From assembly GCA_002307185.1 (NCBI GenBank), contig DBTT01000042.1, positions 1 through 24,290 of the forward strand: 24,290 bases of DNA, written 5' to 3'. The notes beneath the pieces were generated by a model. The model saw nothing but the letters and a program-made list of their open reading frames with translations, was not told the origin of the DNA and did no database searches. The DNA comes from Bacteroidales bacterium UBA1309. GTDB lineage: Bacteria; Bacteroidota; Bacteroidia; Bacteroidales; Dysgonomonadaceae. Each line of letters starts with the position of its first letter. The stretch's first letter is position 1. This document shows, piece after piece, positions 15,052 through 23,975 of the stretch. The translations under genes and the position numbers were made by a program.

Positions 15052-15408
15052 TGAAATGAAATTTCAAAACGTCAATTACTCCTCTCTTGGGCTGGAATAA
15101 CCGCAGCCGTACCCTTGAATTTTTTTCTTTCTATCTTCCTCATGCATGTTTATAAATTTTACAACGATTACAGACTCAGTGAGCGCTCGTTCCCTCAAAT
15201 TACCAACCCCCCCGAATATTGCATTTTTATAAAGATAACCCTAGCCAATCAATGCTTGCAAAAAGAATTTATCGCATTTTCCTGATTTTTTTCTTTCGAT
15301 TTACATAAATATCACCACAAATAGTGATATGGAATTTCCAAGATTTTCTATTAATTTGTATGTTTATTTCCATTAGGAGGGTACCCAATTTCTGATTGAC
15401 TAAAAAGA
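15052..15408. other. Intergenic region before the hem operon
   Basis: AT-rich and without a gene. GGCTG/CAGCC (15090-15108), with a T-run about 11 bases later, may be a weak terminator for the response regulator transcript. A 7-bp dyad lies at 15309-15330. Near-matches to the -7 box (TTAATTTG about 15351-15358 and TATGTTTA about 15359-15366, each 7 of 8) suggest that hemA is transcribed from here. AGGAGG (15376-15381) is too far from the ATG to be a normal ribosome site. Confidence 0.4.
15309..15330. promoter_or_regulatory. Dyad ATATCAC-N8-GTGATAT upstream of hemA
   Basis: A perfect 7-bp inverted repeat about 20-30 bp upstream of the -7-like boxes of hemA, so placed where a dimeric regulator could act. 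The regulator is unknown. Confidence 0.4.
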
Positions 15409-16686
15409 ATGAAAAAGATGATTGGCGTAATCGGTCTGAATTACAAGTCAGCTCCGGTTCAGATTCGCGAAACAGTGTCGTTTACAGAAGAAGAAGCAGA
15501 GCTGTTTGTCAGGCAATTGAAGCAAAACAAGGCAATATCTGGGGTTGTTGTCTTGTCAACCTGCAACCGCGTTGAGATTTATTTCCACCTCCATGATATT
15601 TCCTTTTCCGAAGGCAGTGAATTGCTTTTTCTCAGCTTGCTTGATTTCAAAAAGCTGGATGCGGCAGTAAAAACCCATATTTATGAATTAAGCGGGACGG
15701 ATGTCGTTGAACATATTTTGAGGGTGGCCTCTGGCATCGACTCTATGGTGTTGGGAGAAGACCAGATTGTAGGTCAGATCAAGAAAGCATTTACCATTAG
15801 TGAGCGAACACATTGTGCCGGTCCTGTATTGACACGTCTTTTTAATGCAGCATTGAATGCTGGAAAAAAAGTCCGTACGGAAACGCACATCAATGAAGGC
15901 TATGCTTCCGTTAGTTCGGCTGCGGTTGCTCTTGCCAAGCGAAAATACGAGGACATTGCCAATCGCTCTGTCTTGTTGATTGGAGCAGGCCAAACCGGTC
16001 GTTTGTCTATGTTGAGCCTTGTTGAAAAAGGATGTCGCAGCTTGTATGTCGTGAATCGAACTCTGGCCAAGGCGGAAGAATTAGCCGCTGATTTTCACGC
16101 AAAAGCTGTTCCTTTCGAGGATATGCAGCAGTTTATTGCACAATGCGACATCATCATGCTGGCCACTTCGGCACCCACTCCACTTATTGATGGAAAAATG
16201 ATTCGCGAAGTTTTGCCTGTACGTAAATTCCGCCCATTGACAATCATCGACCTCTCTGTTCCGAGAAATGTGTCGCAGGAAGTGGCAACATTGGATCACG
16301 TCACGCTCTACGATGTAGATGATACGCAAGAAGTGATAAGTGAAACTCTTGAAAAACGAAAAGCAGAAATCAAAAAAGCAAACGAGATTATCGAAATTTT
16401 GGTCGAAGAATACATGGATTGGCTAGTGTCTCTTTCCCTTTCCCCTACCATCCACCAGATTAAAGAACGATTTCGTAAAATTCATGCCCTTGAAATCAAA
16501 AACTATCAAAAAAACTTGAACGAACCAGATCTTGGAATGGTAGAGCTGTATGGTTCGCATATGGCCGACAAATATTCGGGACTCATTATCAAAAACCTCA
16601 AACACCTCACTGACAACGGTAAAAATGTAGAATACCTTCAAATGATCAACCGGTTGTTTGAACTAACTGCAACCAATGAAAAATAA
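15409..16686 (+). CDS. hemA: Glutamyl-tRNA reductase
   Basis: 425 residues. It reduces glutamyl-tRNA to glutamate-1-semialdehyde with NADPH, the first step of the C5 route to haem, sirohaem and cobalamin. The catalytic domain has Cys52 in LSTCNRVEIY, LGEDQI (115-120) and the GKKVRTET segment; the NADPH domain has GAGQTG (192-197) and VVNRT; a helical dimerisation tail follows. It is the first gene of the operon, and its end overlaps hemC by 11 bases. The starting MKKMIG leaves an alternative start at the second Met. Confidence 0.95.
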   Translation: MKKMIGVIGLNYKSAPVQIRETVSFTEEEAELFVRQLKQNKAISGVVVLSTCNRVEIYFHLHDISFSEGSELLFLSLLDFKKLDAAVKTHIYELSGTDVVEHILRVASGIDSMVLGEDQIVGQIKKAFTISERTHCAGPVLTRLFNAALNAGKKVRTETHINEGYASVSSAAVALAKRKYEDIANRSVLLIGAGQTGRLSMLSLVEKGCRSLYVVNRTLAKAEELAADFHAKAVPFEDMQQFIAQCDIIMLATSAPTPLIDGKMIREVLPVRKFRPLTIIDLSVPRNVSQEVATLDHVTLYDVDDTQEVISETLEKRKAEIKKANEIIEILVEEYMDWLVSLSLSPTIHQIKERFRKIHALEIKNYQKNLNEPDLGMVELYGSHMADKYSGLIIKNLKHLTDNGKNVEYLQMINRLFELTATNEK

Positions 16687-17617
16687 AAATACAATCAGGG
16701 TTGGTACTCGTGGTAGTGCGCTGGCACTTTATCAAGCCAACGCGATGAAAGAGGCGATCGCAACCGCATTTCCAGAGCTAACTGTCGAAGTGGTTGTGAT
16801 TCATACAAAAGGGGATAAAATTTTGGATGTCGCTCTCTCGAAGATCGGGGACAAAGGCCTTTTTACCAAAGAATTGGAAGTGGCTTTGCTCAACAACGAA
16901 ATTGACATGGCGGTGCATAGCCTCAAGGACTTGCCCACTTTTTTCCCTGAAGGATTAAAATTGGGAGCTGTATTAAAGCGGGCAGAGGTGAGGGATGCCC
17001 TTGTCAGTAAACATGGAAAAACGCTGGAAGAGCTTACTACGGAAGATGTGATTGCCACTTCGAGCTTAAGGCGTAGGGCACAACTCCTAGCCTATAATCC
17101 GAATTTTCAGATCGTGGACATTCGGGGCAATGTAAATACCCGGCTTGCAAAAATGGATAACGGCTATTGCGATGCAATGATTATGGCTGCCACCGGTCTC
17201 CAACGGCTGGGATTAGATGACCGGATCACTCAAATTATAGATCCGGAGATTGTTGTTCCAGCTGTCAGCCAAGGCATCATTGCCACAGAAACACGAGAGC
17301 TGGATCCTCGTGTCGATGAAATAATGAATGCTGTAAACCACCACCAAACAATGATGGTTGCCTTGGCCGAACGTGCTTTTCTCAAGTCGATGGATGGAGG
17401 ATGCCAGGTGCCTGTAGGATGTTACACCGGTGTAGAAGACGGTTTTATCCGGTTTACAGGTTTTGTCTCCACTCTTGATGGAAATCGCGTGATTCGTGAA
17501 ACGGGCAATGGATTGCTCTCCGAGGGTATCCATATTGCGCTCGAAGTGTCAAAAAAGATGGCGCTACAAGGTGCAAACGAGATATTGGAGCAAATACGTA
17601 AGAATTCAGACAACTAA
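16676..17617 (+). CDS. hemC: Porphobilinogen deaminase (hydroxymethylbilane synthase)
   Basis: 313 residues, the usual length. It joins four porphobilinogen units into hydroxymethylbilane on a covalently held dipyrromethane cofactor. Visible are RVGTRGSALAL (8-18), catalytic Asp85 in AVHSLKDLP, the Arg-rich TSSLRRRAQL (128-137), DIRGNVNTRL (148-157), and the cofactor-bearing Cys243 in DGGCQVPVG. The start lies inside the end of hemA (11-base overlap), so translation is probably coupled. Confidence 0.96.
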   Translation: MKNKNTIRVGTRGSALALYQANAMKEAIATAFPELTVEVVVIHTKGDKILDVALSKIGDKGLFTKELEVALLNNEIDMAVHSLKDLPTFFPEGLKLGAVLKRAEVRDALVSKHGKTLEELTTEDVIATSSLRRRAQLLAYNPNFQIVDIRGNVNTRLAKMDNGYCDAMIMAATGLQRLGLDDRITQIIDPEIVVPAVSQGIIATETRELDPRVDEIMNAVNHHQTMMVALAERAFLKSMDGGCQVPVGCYTGVEDGFIRFTGFVSTLDGNRVIRETGNGLLSEGIHIALEVSKKMALQGANEILEQIRKNSDN

Positions 17618-17628
17618 CAATTTCAAAG

Positions 17629-18393
17629 GTGGAAGGCAAAATAATCATCAACACCCGACCTCTGGCTTCCGAAGATCGTATAACGGAAGCGTTGGAAGAG
17701 CTTGGCCTAAATGTCTTGTTGATGCCCCTCACCGAAATTTTGCCACTTACGATTCCGGATCAGACACAAAACGACATCTTTCTCGAAAAAAAATATACCT
17801 GGCTCATATTCACAAGTCAAAATGGCGTAAACAGTTTTTTTGATTGTCTTCTCGCTAAAAGATGGACTCAAACTCTGCCTTTTCACACGGCAGTTTTTGG
17901 AGAACGCACTGCCGAAACTTTGTTGGCGAAAGGATGGAAGCCTGACTTGGTGAATCGGGGTAACTCAGCGATTCAATTGATCCCGGATTTGCTGTCTTTG
18001 TTGAGCTTCGACGACAAAGTCCTCTTGGTATTGGGCGATTTGGCTCCTCACACTTTGTTGGAAAAGTTGAAGGAGAAAGTCGTTGTTGATCGGATAAATG
18101 CTTACGCAACATTAGCCACCGCTAAAGTGGACGAATCCATCTTGAAACGTGTAGCAAGAGGTGAATATGATTTGGTCCTTTTTACAAGTCCTTCGGGCGT
18201 AAGAAGTTTCGCTAAATTGGCTAAAGATACCAGCCCGATTGATCTGAAAACGCTTAAAGCCGTATCTCTTGGCCGATCTACTACCGAAGCCCTATTGTCC
18301 GAAAGCATAGTCCCCAGGGTGGAAGCTTTTCCTTCGGGAAAAGAGGGATTGGTATCGAAACTAAAAGAATATTTCAATGCAGACAATTTCTAA
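17629..18393 (+). CDS. hemD: Uroporphyrinogen-III synthase
   Basis: 254 residues from a GTG start 11 bp after the hemC stop; no ATG fits the N-terminus, which begins EGKIIINTRPL. It closes hydroxymethylbilane to uroporphyrinogen III with inversion of ring D. The family is weak in sequence; signs here are NTRPLA near the start, WLIFTSQNGVNSFF (about 58-71), LVLFTSPSGVRSFAKL and a late AVSLGRSTTEALL, the two related halves expected of the bilobed fold. Position between hemC and hemB makes the call firm. Confidence 0.88.
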   Translation: MEGKIIINTRPLASEDRITEALEELGLNVLLMPLTEILPLTIPDQTQNDIFLEKKYTWLIFTSQNGVNSFFDCLLAKRWTQTLPFHTAVFGERTAETLLAKGWKPDLVNRGNSAIQLIPDLLSLLSFDDKVLLVLGDLAPHTLLEKLKEKVVVDRINAYATLATAKVDESILKRVARGEYDLVLFTSPSGVRSFAKLAKDTSPIDLKTLKAVSLGRSTTEALLSESIVPRVEAFPSGKEGLVSKLKEYFNADNF

Positions 18394-18446
18394 ACGGATT
18401 GTTTGATAACAACATACTGAATAATAATTCAAAAAAAGAAAAAGTT

Positions 18447-19430
18447 ATGGCTTTCCCGCAGACACGTCTCAGAAGACTGAGAAAAACGGAGATTACTAGA
18501 AACATGATACGCGAAACTGTAGTATCGGTAGATGATTTAATTATGCCGCTATTTGTATGTCCTGGCAAAAACGTGCGAAACCCCATCACATCGATGCCCG
18601 GAAACGACCAGTTGTCTGTTGACTTATTGGTGGAAGAATGTAAAAAATTGTTCGATTTGGGTATCAAGTCGGTCTTGTTGTTCGGTATTCCCGACCACAA
18701 GGACGAACATGGATTGGTTGCCTGCGAACACAACGGGATTGTGCAGCAAGCCATCCGTGCCATCAAAGCCGAAATCAAAGATATGTTGGTGGTTGCCGAT
18801 GTGTGCAACTGCGAATACACCACGCATGGCCATTGTGGAACCATTGTGGATGGAGATGTACACAACGATTCCACATTGGAAACCTTAGCCAAGCAATCTG
18901 TCTCGCTGGCCGAAGCTGGGGCTGACTTCATTGCCCCAAGCGATATGATGGACGGACGTGTGGGGCGAATACGTGCCGCCTTGGATGAAAATGGTTTCTA
19001 CAACACTCCCATTATGGCCTATTCAGCCAAATATGCCTCCGCTTTCTATGGCCCTTTCCGCGAAGCTGCCGAAAGTGCACCCAAATTTGGAAACCGGGCC
19101 AGCTACCAGATGGATCCCGCCAACAGCAACGAAGCTTTGCGTGAAGTGGAGCAAGACTTGCTGGAAGGTGCTGACATGGTGATGGTGAAGCCTGCCCTGA
19201 GCTATTTGGATGTTATTCGGAGAGTGAAAGATACGTTCAATATTCCCATTGTGGCTTACAACGTGAGCGGCGAATTTTCTTTGGTAAAGGCTGCCGCTGC
19301 CAATGGTTGGGTGGATGAGGAACGCATTGTCAAAGAAATCCTGACCTCCATCAAGCGTGCAGGTGCAGACATCATCATCACGTATCATGCCGCCCAAATG
19401 GCAGAGATATTGAAACGGGAAAACAAGTAA
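18447..19430 (+). CDS. hemB: Delta-aminolevulinic acid dehydratase (porphobilinogen synthase)
   Basis: 327 residues from ATG at 18447, preceded by a long A-rich leader; an upstream in-frame TTG at 18399 adds only an Asn-rich, unlikely tail. It condenses two aminolevulinate molecules to porphobilinogen. Active-site lysines are Lys195 (AYSAKYASAFYGPFR) and Lys248 (MVMVKPA). The metal site DVCNCEYTTHGHCG has Cys120, Cys122 and Cys130, so this is the zinc type rather than the magnesium-only type. 53 bp separate it from hemD. Confidence 0.96.
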   Translation: MAFPQTRLRRLRKTEITRNMIRETVVSVDDLIMPLFVCPGKNVRNPITSMPGNDQLSVDLLVEECKKLFDLGIKSVLLFGIPDHKDEHGLVACEHNGIVQQAIRAIKAEIKDMLVVADVCNCEYTTHGHCGTIVDGDVHNDSTLETLAKQSVSLAEAGADFIAPSDMMDGRVGRIRAALDENGFYNTPIMAYSAKYASAFYGPFREAAESAPKFGNRASYQMDPANSNEALREVEQDLLEGADMVMVKPALSYLDVIRRVKDTFNIPIVAYNVSGEFSLVKAAAANGWVDEERIVKEILTSIKRAGADIIITYHAAQMAEILKRENK

Positions 19431-19446
19431 AATACAGATATCTGCA

Positions 19447-20742
19447 ATGAATCACGAAAAAAGCAGCGCCGAATTTGCCAAGGCAAAGCACCTTATTCCT
19501 GGTGGGGTGAACTCTCCCGTAAGAGCTTTCAAGAGCGTTGGAATCGATCCCGTCGTCATAGAGAGTGCCAAAGGAAGCCATATCAGCGACATCGATGGCA
19601 ATGAATACGTCGATTTTGTCATGTCTTGGGGACCACTGATTTTGGGACATGCCCACGAGGCAATTCTGAAAGCAATCAATGACACTGCCCTCAAAGGAAC
19701 TAGTTTTGGAGCACCCACTCGCTTGGAAACCGAAATGGCTGAACTAATCGTGAGCATGGTGCCCTCTGTGGAAAAAGTGCGGATGGTCAATTCCGGTACG
19801 GAGGCAACCATGAGCGCTTTGCGTCTGGCTAGAGGATATACCCAACGAAACAAAATAGTCAAGTTTGCGGGAAACTACCACGGCCATGCCGACAGCTTCC
19901 TGATCAAGGCTGGTTCGGGAGCCATCACCTTGGGACAGCCTGACAGTTTGGGCGTCACCAACGCTATTGCACAAGATACCCTTGTCGCCAATTACAACGA
20001 TCTGGCCTCCGTGGAACGACTGTTTCTGGAACAAGGTTCCGACATTGCCGCAGTTATCGTGGAGCCCGTAGCGGGCAACATGGGTGTTGTTCCTCCAGTC
20101 AAAGGTTTTTTGGAAGGATTACGAAAACTAACGAGCCAATACGGATCGGTGCTTATTTTTGACGAGGTGATTACTGGATTTCGTTTGGCGCCAGGGGGGG
20201 CGCAGGAATATCTGGGAGTGACTCCCGACTTGACCACTTTAGGGAAAATTATCGGTGGCGGACTTCCTGTGGGTGCTTATGGAGGCAAACGAGAGATAAT
20301 GGACATGCTGGCGCCACAAGGACCCGTGTATCAGGCTGGCACTTTGTCGGGTAATCCATTGGCAATGGCCGCTGGATTGGCCATGCTGAGGGCATTGAAT
20401 GAAACTCCCGGGTTTTACCAAGAATTGGATAGAAAAGCAAAAAGATTGGAAGAAGGATTAAAGGCCAACCTCCAAAAAACTGGCTTGAAGGGGGTAGTCA
20501 ACCGGGTTGGTTCGCTGTTGACCCTTTTCTTTACGGAGGAGTCGGAAATTCGGTCGTTCGATCAGGCCATGACTTCCGACACAGCCAAATATGCAGCTTA
20601 CTTCAGGTCGTGTCTCGATAGCGGGATTTACCAAGCTCCATCGCAATTCGAAGCTTTGTTTATCTCTCAGGCACACACAGATGAAGACATCGATCATGCG
20701 CTTGCTGCAAGTCTGGAAGCGATGAAGAAGGTAGCCAACTGA
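19447..20742 (+). CDS. hemL: Glutamate-1-semialdehyde 2,1-aminomutase
   Basis: 431 residues, the normal length. This PLP enzyme moves the amino group of glutamate-1-semialdehyde to give aminolevulinate, the second step after HemA. The start HLIPGGVNSPVRAF (15-28), NSGTEATMSALRLARG (115-130), GNYHGHAD (142-149), the FDEVITGFR block (238-246) and PLP-binding Lys267 in TTLGKIIGGGLPVGAYGG are all present. It begins 16 bp after hemB. Confidence 0.97.
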   Translation: MNHEKSSAEFAKAKHLIPGGVNSPVRAFKSVGIDPVVIESAKGSHISDIDGNEYVDFVMSWGPLILGHAHEAILKAINDTALKGTSFGAPTRLETEMAELIVSMVPSVEKVRMVNSGTEATMSALRLARGYTQRNKIVKFAGNYHGHADSFLIKAGSGAITLGQPDSLGVTNAIAQDTLVANYNDLASVERLFLEQGSDIAAVIVEPVAGNMGVVPPVKGFLEGLRKLTSQYGSVLIFDEVITGFRLAPGGAQEYLGVTPDLTTLGKIIGGGLPVGAYGGKREIMDMLAPQGPVYQAGTLSGNPLAMAAGLAMLRALNETPGFYQELDRKAKRLEEGLKANLQKTGLKGVVNRVGSLLTLFFTEESEIRSFDQAMTSDTAKYAAYFRSCLDSGIYQAPSQFEALFISQAHTDEDIDHALAASLEAMKKVAN

Positions 20743-20806
20743 TCAAGTGGCCAAGGTTGCCAAATTTACAAGTTCACGCCCTTCTCTTTAAACAAAAATT
20801 CCTACA

Positions 20807-21838
20807 ATGAATTCAATATTTAACGATACTATCAACGGAATCAATACAGAACGTCCTCCCGTCTGGTTTATGCGCCAGGCAGGCAGGATTATTCCATCTT
20901 ACCGCCGATTGAAAGAGAAATACAGCTTTCATGAGTTGATGCAAACACCCGAACTGGCAGCGGAAGTAACCCTCCAACCCGTGTATGAATTGGGAGTGGA
21001 CGCTGCCATTTTGTTTTCTGATATTTTAGTGATACCCGAAGCTATGGGGATGAAACTGGAATTTACCGACCATGGCCCTCGCTTTGCAGCTCCCCTGAAA
21101 AATGTCAAAGAACCTCTTTCCGTTCTTCATCCCAATCCAGACAAACTAAAGCATGTGTATGCCGCCATCGATGTGATTGTTTCTTCACGACCTGAAAACA
21201 CCCCGTTGATTGGATTCTGCGGTGCTCCACTCACTACATTTGTCTATATGGTGCAGGGAATCAGTTCCAACCACTTGTTTCCGGCAGCAGTAGATCTGAT
21301 CTATCGCGATCGGGAAACAGCCAATCAACTCTTGACTGTTATTACCGACTTGTCGATAGAATACGCTTTGCAACAGGTAAAACACGGTGTCAGCGCATTT
21401 CAGCTGTTCGACACGCATGCCGGATTGCTGCCGTATGCAGTTTACAACGAAATGATACTTCCTCACGTAAGGCGCATCCTGAAAGCGGTGCGCGAAACGG
21501 GAACTCCGGTGATCTTTTTTCCGAAAGGCTTAGGTCATGGAATGAGCGCATTGCATAACGAATCCTTCGATTTCGTAGGTGTCGATTGGCAAATGTCGAT
21601 AGAAGATGCAAAGGCAATGGTGGGTCCCGAAATGGGCGTGCAAGGCAATCTGGACCCGCGCATCCTAACCACGGACAAAGAAACGATTCGGAAGGCTCTC
21701 GAAGCGTATCTCCCTTTTGGAAGCCGCGAGCACAAATGGATTTTCAACCTTGGTCATGGTGTGTTGCCCGATACTCCGTTTGAAAACGTCAAATTTGTAG
21801 TCGATTGGATCAAATCGGCTGATTGGAGACGAGGATAA
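20807..21838 (+). CDS. hemE: Uroporphyrinogen decarboxylase
   Basis: 343 residues, the usual length. It takes uroporphyrinogen III to coproporphyrinogen III. The signature RPPVWFMRQAGRIIPSYR (16-33) and the catalytic Asp72 in AAILFSDILVIPEAMG are clear, as are GFCGAPLTTFVYMVQG, FDTHAGLL, PVIFFPKG and QGNLDPRIL. It is the last hem gene here, 64 bp after hemL. Later haem steps (hemN, hemG or alternatives) are not in the window. Confidence 0.96.
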   Translation: MNSIFNDTINGINTERPPVWFMRQAGRIIPSYRRLKEKYSFHELMQTPELAAEVTLQPVYELGVDAAILFSDILVIPEAMGMKLEFTDHGPRFAAPLKNVKEPLSVLHPNPDKLKHVYAAIDVIVSSRPENTPLIGFCGAPLTTFVYMVQGISSNHLFPAAVDLIYRDRETANQLLTVITDLSIEYALQQVKHGVSAFQLFDTHAGLLPYAVYNEMILPHVRRILKAVRETGTPVIFFPKGLGHGMSALHNESFDFVGVDWQMSIEDAKAMVGPEMGVQGNLDPRILTTDKETIRKALEAYLPFGSREHKWIFNLGHGVLPDTPFENVKFVVDWIKSADWRRG

Positions 21839-22195
21839 AATTAGGCTACGGCAGAATAGATAGACGCCACGTTCTCTAGTTTGCTTTTCTGCACGACAAG
21901 AAAACAACAATCGCTTGTCTCAATAGAACGCTAAGTTGTGGTTAGAATAGATTGCCATGTTTTTTTAGCAAATCTGCAAACAAGCTACAGAGCGCATTTT
22001 TGGCTCGATCAATTTTTACGACAGCCAAATAATTTTCAATGAAATGATTAGAGGTTTGCCTAATCTGCGAAATTTCCGTTCTGAATTTCTTCTCCCCTCC
22101 TCCTCGTTACAAACCACCAGGAGGGAATACCTCCTGTTCATTTCATGAAAGAAAGGCTATCCCCCTTTCGCAATCTCCATTCGCTACGAAATAAT
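21839..22195. other. Intergenic region after the hem operon
   Basis: No gene found. A CAGGAGG-gaata-CCTCCTG hairpin is at 22118-22136, and just before it TCCTCGTTACAAACC (about 22100-22114) resembles the REP half-sites near the RAYT gene. No convincing terminator follows hemE. Confidence 0.45.
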
Positions 22196-22203
22196 TAACT
22201 TTG
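22196..22203 (+). promoter_or_regulatory. -7 box (TAACTTTG) of the Crp-like gene
   Basis: A perfect TAnnTTTG match 24 bp before the ATG. It places the transcript start near 22210. No TTTG at the usual -33 spacing was seen. Confidence 0.45.
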
Positions 22204-22226
22204 TTTGCAAAACAACATTGACAAAA

Positions 22227-22796
22227 ATGGATGACCTGCATGAATTTTTGAGATTGTATTTCCGCATAGGGGAGAAAGACATTGAAGCCGTATCTTCCCT
22301 TTTTAGTCAAGAAACCTTGAAAAAGAATGACTTTTTCCTCCTTCAAGGAAAGGTTTGCGACAAGTTTTCCTTCGTCAAGGACGGTGCGCTACGCCTCTTC
22401 TCGGTGGTCGATGGAAAGGAAATCACCCAATGGATCACCCTACCCGGATATTTCATTACCGAGCTCGACAGCTTCACTTTTGGCAGCCGTGCGAGGTGGA
22501 ACGTGCAATGTCTCAAGGACACGACGCTATATACCATCACGAAGGAAGATTACTTGATCATGAACCAGTTGGTGGAAGGCTGGCTGGCCCTGGAAAAAGA
22601 GTTTATCGTGCACTGCTTCACGACAATGGAAAACCGTATATTTCAATTTCTTTCCCAAACGGCCCACGAACGCTATGCCTGCTTTTTTGAGAACAACAAG
22701 GAACTGTTCAACCAAATTCCCCTCCACTACATTGCCTCCATGCTCGGTATGTCTGCAGAAACATTGAGCAGAATCCGTGGCAACGGAAAATCTTGA
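22227..22796 (+). CDS. Crp/Fnr-family transcription regulator
   Basis: 189 residues from ATG at 22227 (an in-frame TTG three codons earlier is less likely). The cyclic-nucleotide-binding-like barrel covers about 15-120 (GKVCDKFSFVKDGALRLFS, ITQWITLPGYFITELDSF), followed by the dimer helix and a compact winged helix ending IPLHYIASMLGMSAETLSRIR. This short form is frequent in Bacteroidetes. There is no N-terminal Cys cluster, so it is not an oxygen-sensing FNR, and the PRAARS-type cAMP pocket is not seen, so the ligand is unknown. Its stop codon lies inside a 16-bp palindrome that may be its own binding site. Confidence 0.85.
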   Translation: MDDLHEFLRLYFRIGEKDIEAVSSLFSQETLKKNDFFLLQGKVCDKFSFVKDGALRLFSVVDGKEITQWITLPGYFITELDSFTFGSRARWNVQCLKDTTLYTITKEDYLIMNQLVEGWLALEKEFIVHCFTTMENRIFQFLSQTAHERYACFFENNKELFNQIPLHYIASMLGMSAETLSRIRGNGKS

Positions 22797-22807
22797 CAAT
22801 TGTCAAG
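22792..22807. promoter_or_regulatory. Perfect 16-bp palindrome, likely Crp/Fnr-type operator
   Basis: CTTGACAATTGTCAAG. The core TTGAC-N4-GTCAA has the layout of Fnr-type sites (TTGAT-N4-ATCAA). Its centre is about 42 bp upstream of the start predicted from the TATCTTTG box at 22829-22836, the classical position for class II activation. Confidence 0.55.
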
Positions 22808-22828
22808 GAACAACCATTCTGTGCCGCT

Positions 22829-22836
22829 TATCTTTG
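22829..22836 (+). promoter_or_regulatory. -7 box (TATCTTTG) of the SRPBCC gene
   Basis: A perfect match to TAnnTTTG, 24 bp before the ATG. There is no good -33 element; the palindrome sits there instead, as expected for a promoter that needs an activator. Confidence 0.55.
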
Positions 22837-22859
22837 CACCAGATAATTAAGCGGAAAAC

Positions 22860-23336
22860 ATGATGAAAAGTATAAAATCGAAAATTTGTATCCAAGCCTC
22901 TCCGGCTGATGTTTGGAATGTGCTGGTGGATTTTAAAAGATACCCGCAATGGAATCCTTTTATCCTTTCGCTAACAGGCACGGTGGCGGAAAACCAGAAG
23001 ATAGAAGCCCGGATTAAACCGGTGGACGGATCAGCAATGATATTCAAACCAACTGTATTGCGGTTTGTCGAGCACCGTACAATTTGCTGGGAAGGACACC
23101 TCTTTTTCAAAGGGCTTTTCGACGGCAGGCACTCCTTTGAATTGTTAGAAAATAGCGATGGCACAACCACTTTCATCCAGTCCGAAACCTTCTCGGGCAT
23201 TTTGGTGCCGCTTTTTTCCGACACGATTGAAAACAAAACCCTCAAAGGTTTTCACTTGATGAATCAAAAATTGAAGGAACAGGTAGAGAGAAATTCCGAC
23301 AATCTTCATAACCAAATCACTACTCCTCGTTCCTAA
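22860..23336 (+). CDS. SRPBCC-fold (polyketide cyclase/START-like) protein
   Basis: 158 residues (157 from the adjacent second ATG). The N-terminal pattern KSKICIQASPADVWNVLVDF, RYPQWNPFILS, followed by strands ending in LRFVEHRTICWEGHLFFKGLFDGRHSFEL and TTFIQSETFSGIL, is that of small SRPBCC proteins with a hydrophobic cavity; substrate unknown. It follows the Crp-like gene by 63 bp with its own -7 box. The TAA stop at 23334-23336 lies inside a REP-like palindrome, so insertion of that element may have set the present C-terminus; the last residues (NLHNQITTPRS) look unlike the family. Confidence 0.85.
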   Translation: MMKSIKSKICIQASPADVWNVLVDFKRYPQWNPFILSLTGTVAENQKIEARIKPVDGSAMIFKPTVLRFVEHRTICWEGHLFFKGLFDGRHSFELLENSDGTTTFIQSETFSGILVPLFSDTIENKTLKGFHLMNQKLKEQVERNSDNLHNQITTPRS

Positions 23337-23344
23337 CGAGGAGT
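23322..23344. repeat. REP-like palindrome, left of the RAYT gene
   Basis: ACTCCTCGTT-cct-AACGAGGAGT, a perfect 10-bp stem with a 3-nt loop. It shares the core CCTCGTT-N3-AACGAGG with the palindrome at 24097-24117 and overlaps the stop of the SRPBCC gene. Confidence 0.75.
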
Positions 23345-23386
23345 TAATGGTTTCTTGTTTCATAACAATAACGATCTCCCATGCCT

Positions 23387-23935
23387 CTAAATCATATCAA
23401 TTTCAATGACGCTGTCAAGACCTGCGTAATTCCGAGCCGAACTATATAAGTAATCTTCTGCACAGGCAACCAATCCAGTTTTCACCGGATTTTCGTGGAT
23501 ATAATTGATGCGCTGCTCTATCATTTCCGTTGTTGACAATTCAACAGGATGACTTTTGTCTTGCCAAAACCGGTATTTCTCAATACGGTTATCAAACTTG
23601 CCGGCAAATTCAAACCTGTATAACATCCATTCTCTCCTGCTTTCGGGCAAATGCTGTATCTCGTCGAGTACCTTCTTTGCTGTATATTTTTTATAATCAC
23701 GAAGAAAGTCCGTCATTCTAAAAGGAGATTCAATACTGCAAACCAAATGGATGTGATTGGTCATCAAGCACCACGCATACAGTTTCAACCCCTTATTCTT
23801 TCGGCAATAATCTAACGACTCCGAAATAATATTTCTGTAATTCAACCTTGTAAAAACATCCACCCAATCAGTTACCGTAAACGTGAGAAAGTAAACTGCA
23901 TTTTGCCTTTCAATTCTGTAGTTTTCTGAAGACAT
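23387..23935 (-). CDS. REP-associated tyrosine transposase (RAYT, Y1/IS200-like)
   Basis: 182 residues. A single HUH-type nuclease domain: YFLTFTVTDWVDVF (15-28) opens the fold, MTNHIHLV carries His61 and His63, and DYKKYTAKKV carries the likely nucleophile (Tyr84, or Tyr81). The C-terminal FWQDKSHPVEL, RINYIHENPVKTGLV and EDYLYSSARNY blocks are typical of RAYTs rather than of true IS200 elements. RAYTs are single-copy genes thought to mobilise or maintain REP palindromes. Palindromes with a shared core lie on both sides. All motifs look intact. Confidence 0.9.
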   Translation of the reverse strand: MSSENYRIERQNAVYFLTFTVTDWVDVFTRLNYRNIISESLDYCRKNKGLKLYAWCLMTNHIHLVCSIESPFRMTDFLRDYKKYTAKKVLDEIQHLPESRREWMLYRFEFAGKFDNRIEKYRFWQDKSHPVELSTTEMIEQRINYIHENPVKTGLVACAEDYLYSSARNYAGLDSVIEIDMI

Positions 23936-23975
23936 ATTTGTGTTCTTTTTTTCGTTAAAAACGTCTCACCAGCAA

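Noticed and set aside
15052..15408. RNA gene or riboswitch before hemA.
   Set aside because: I saw no tRNA-like fold, known riboswitch core or long conserved-looking structure, only short hairpins.
18399..18446. TTG start for hemB adding 16 residues.
   Set aside because: The extra residues are Asn/Lys-rich and unlike HemB; ATG at 18447 gives the normal N-terminus.
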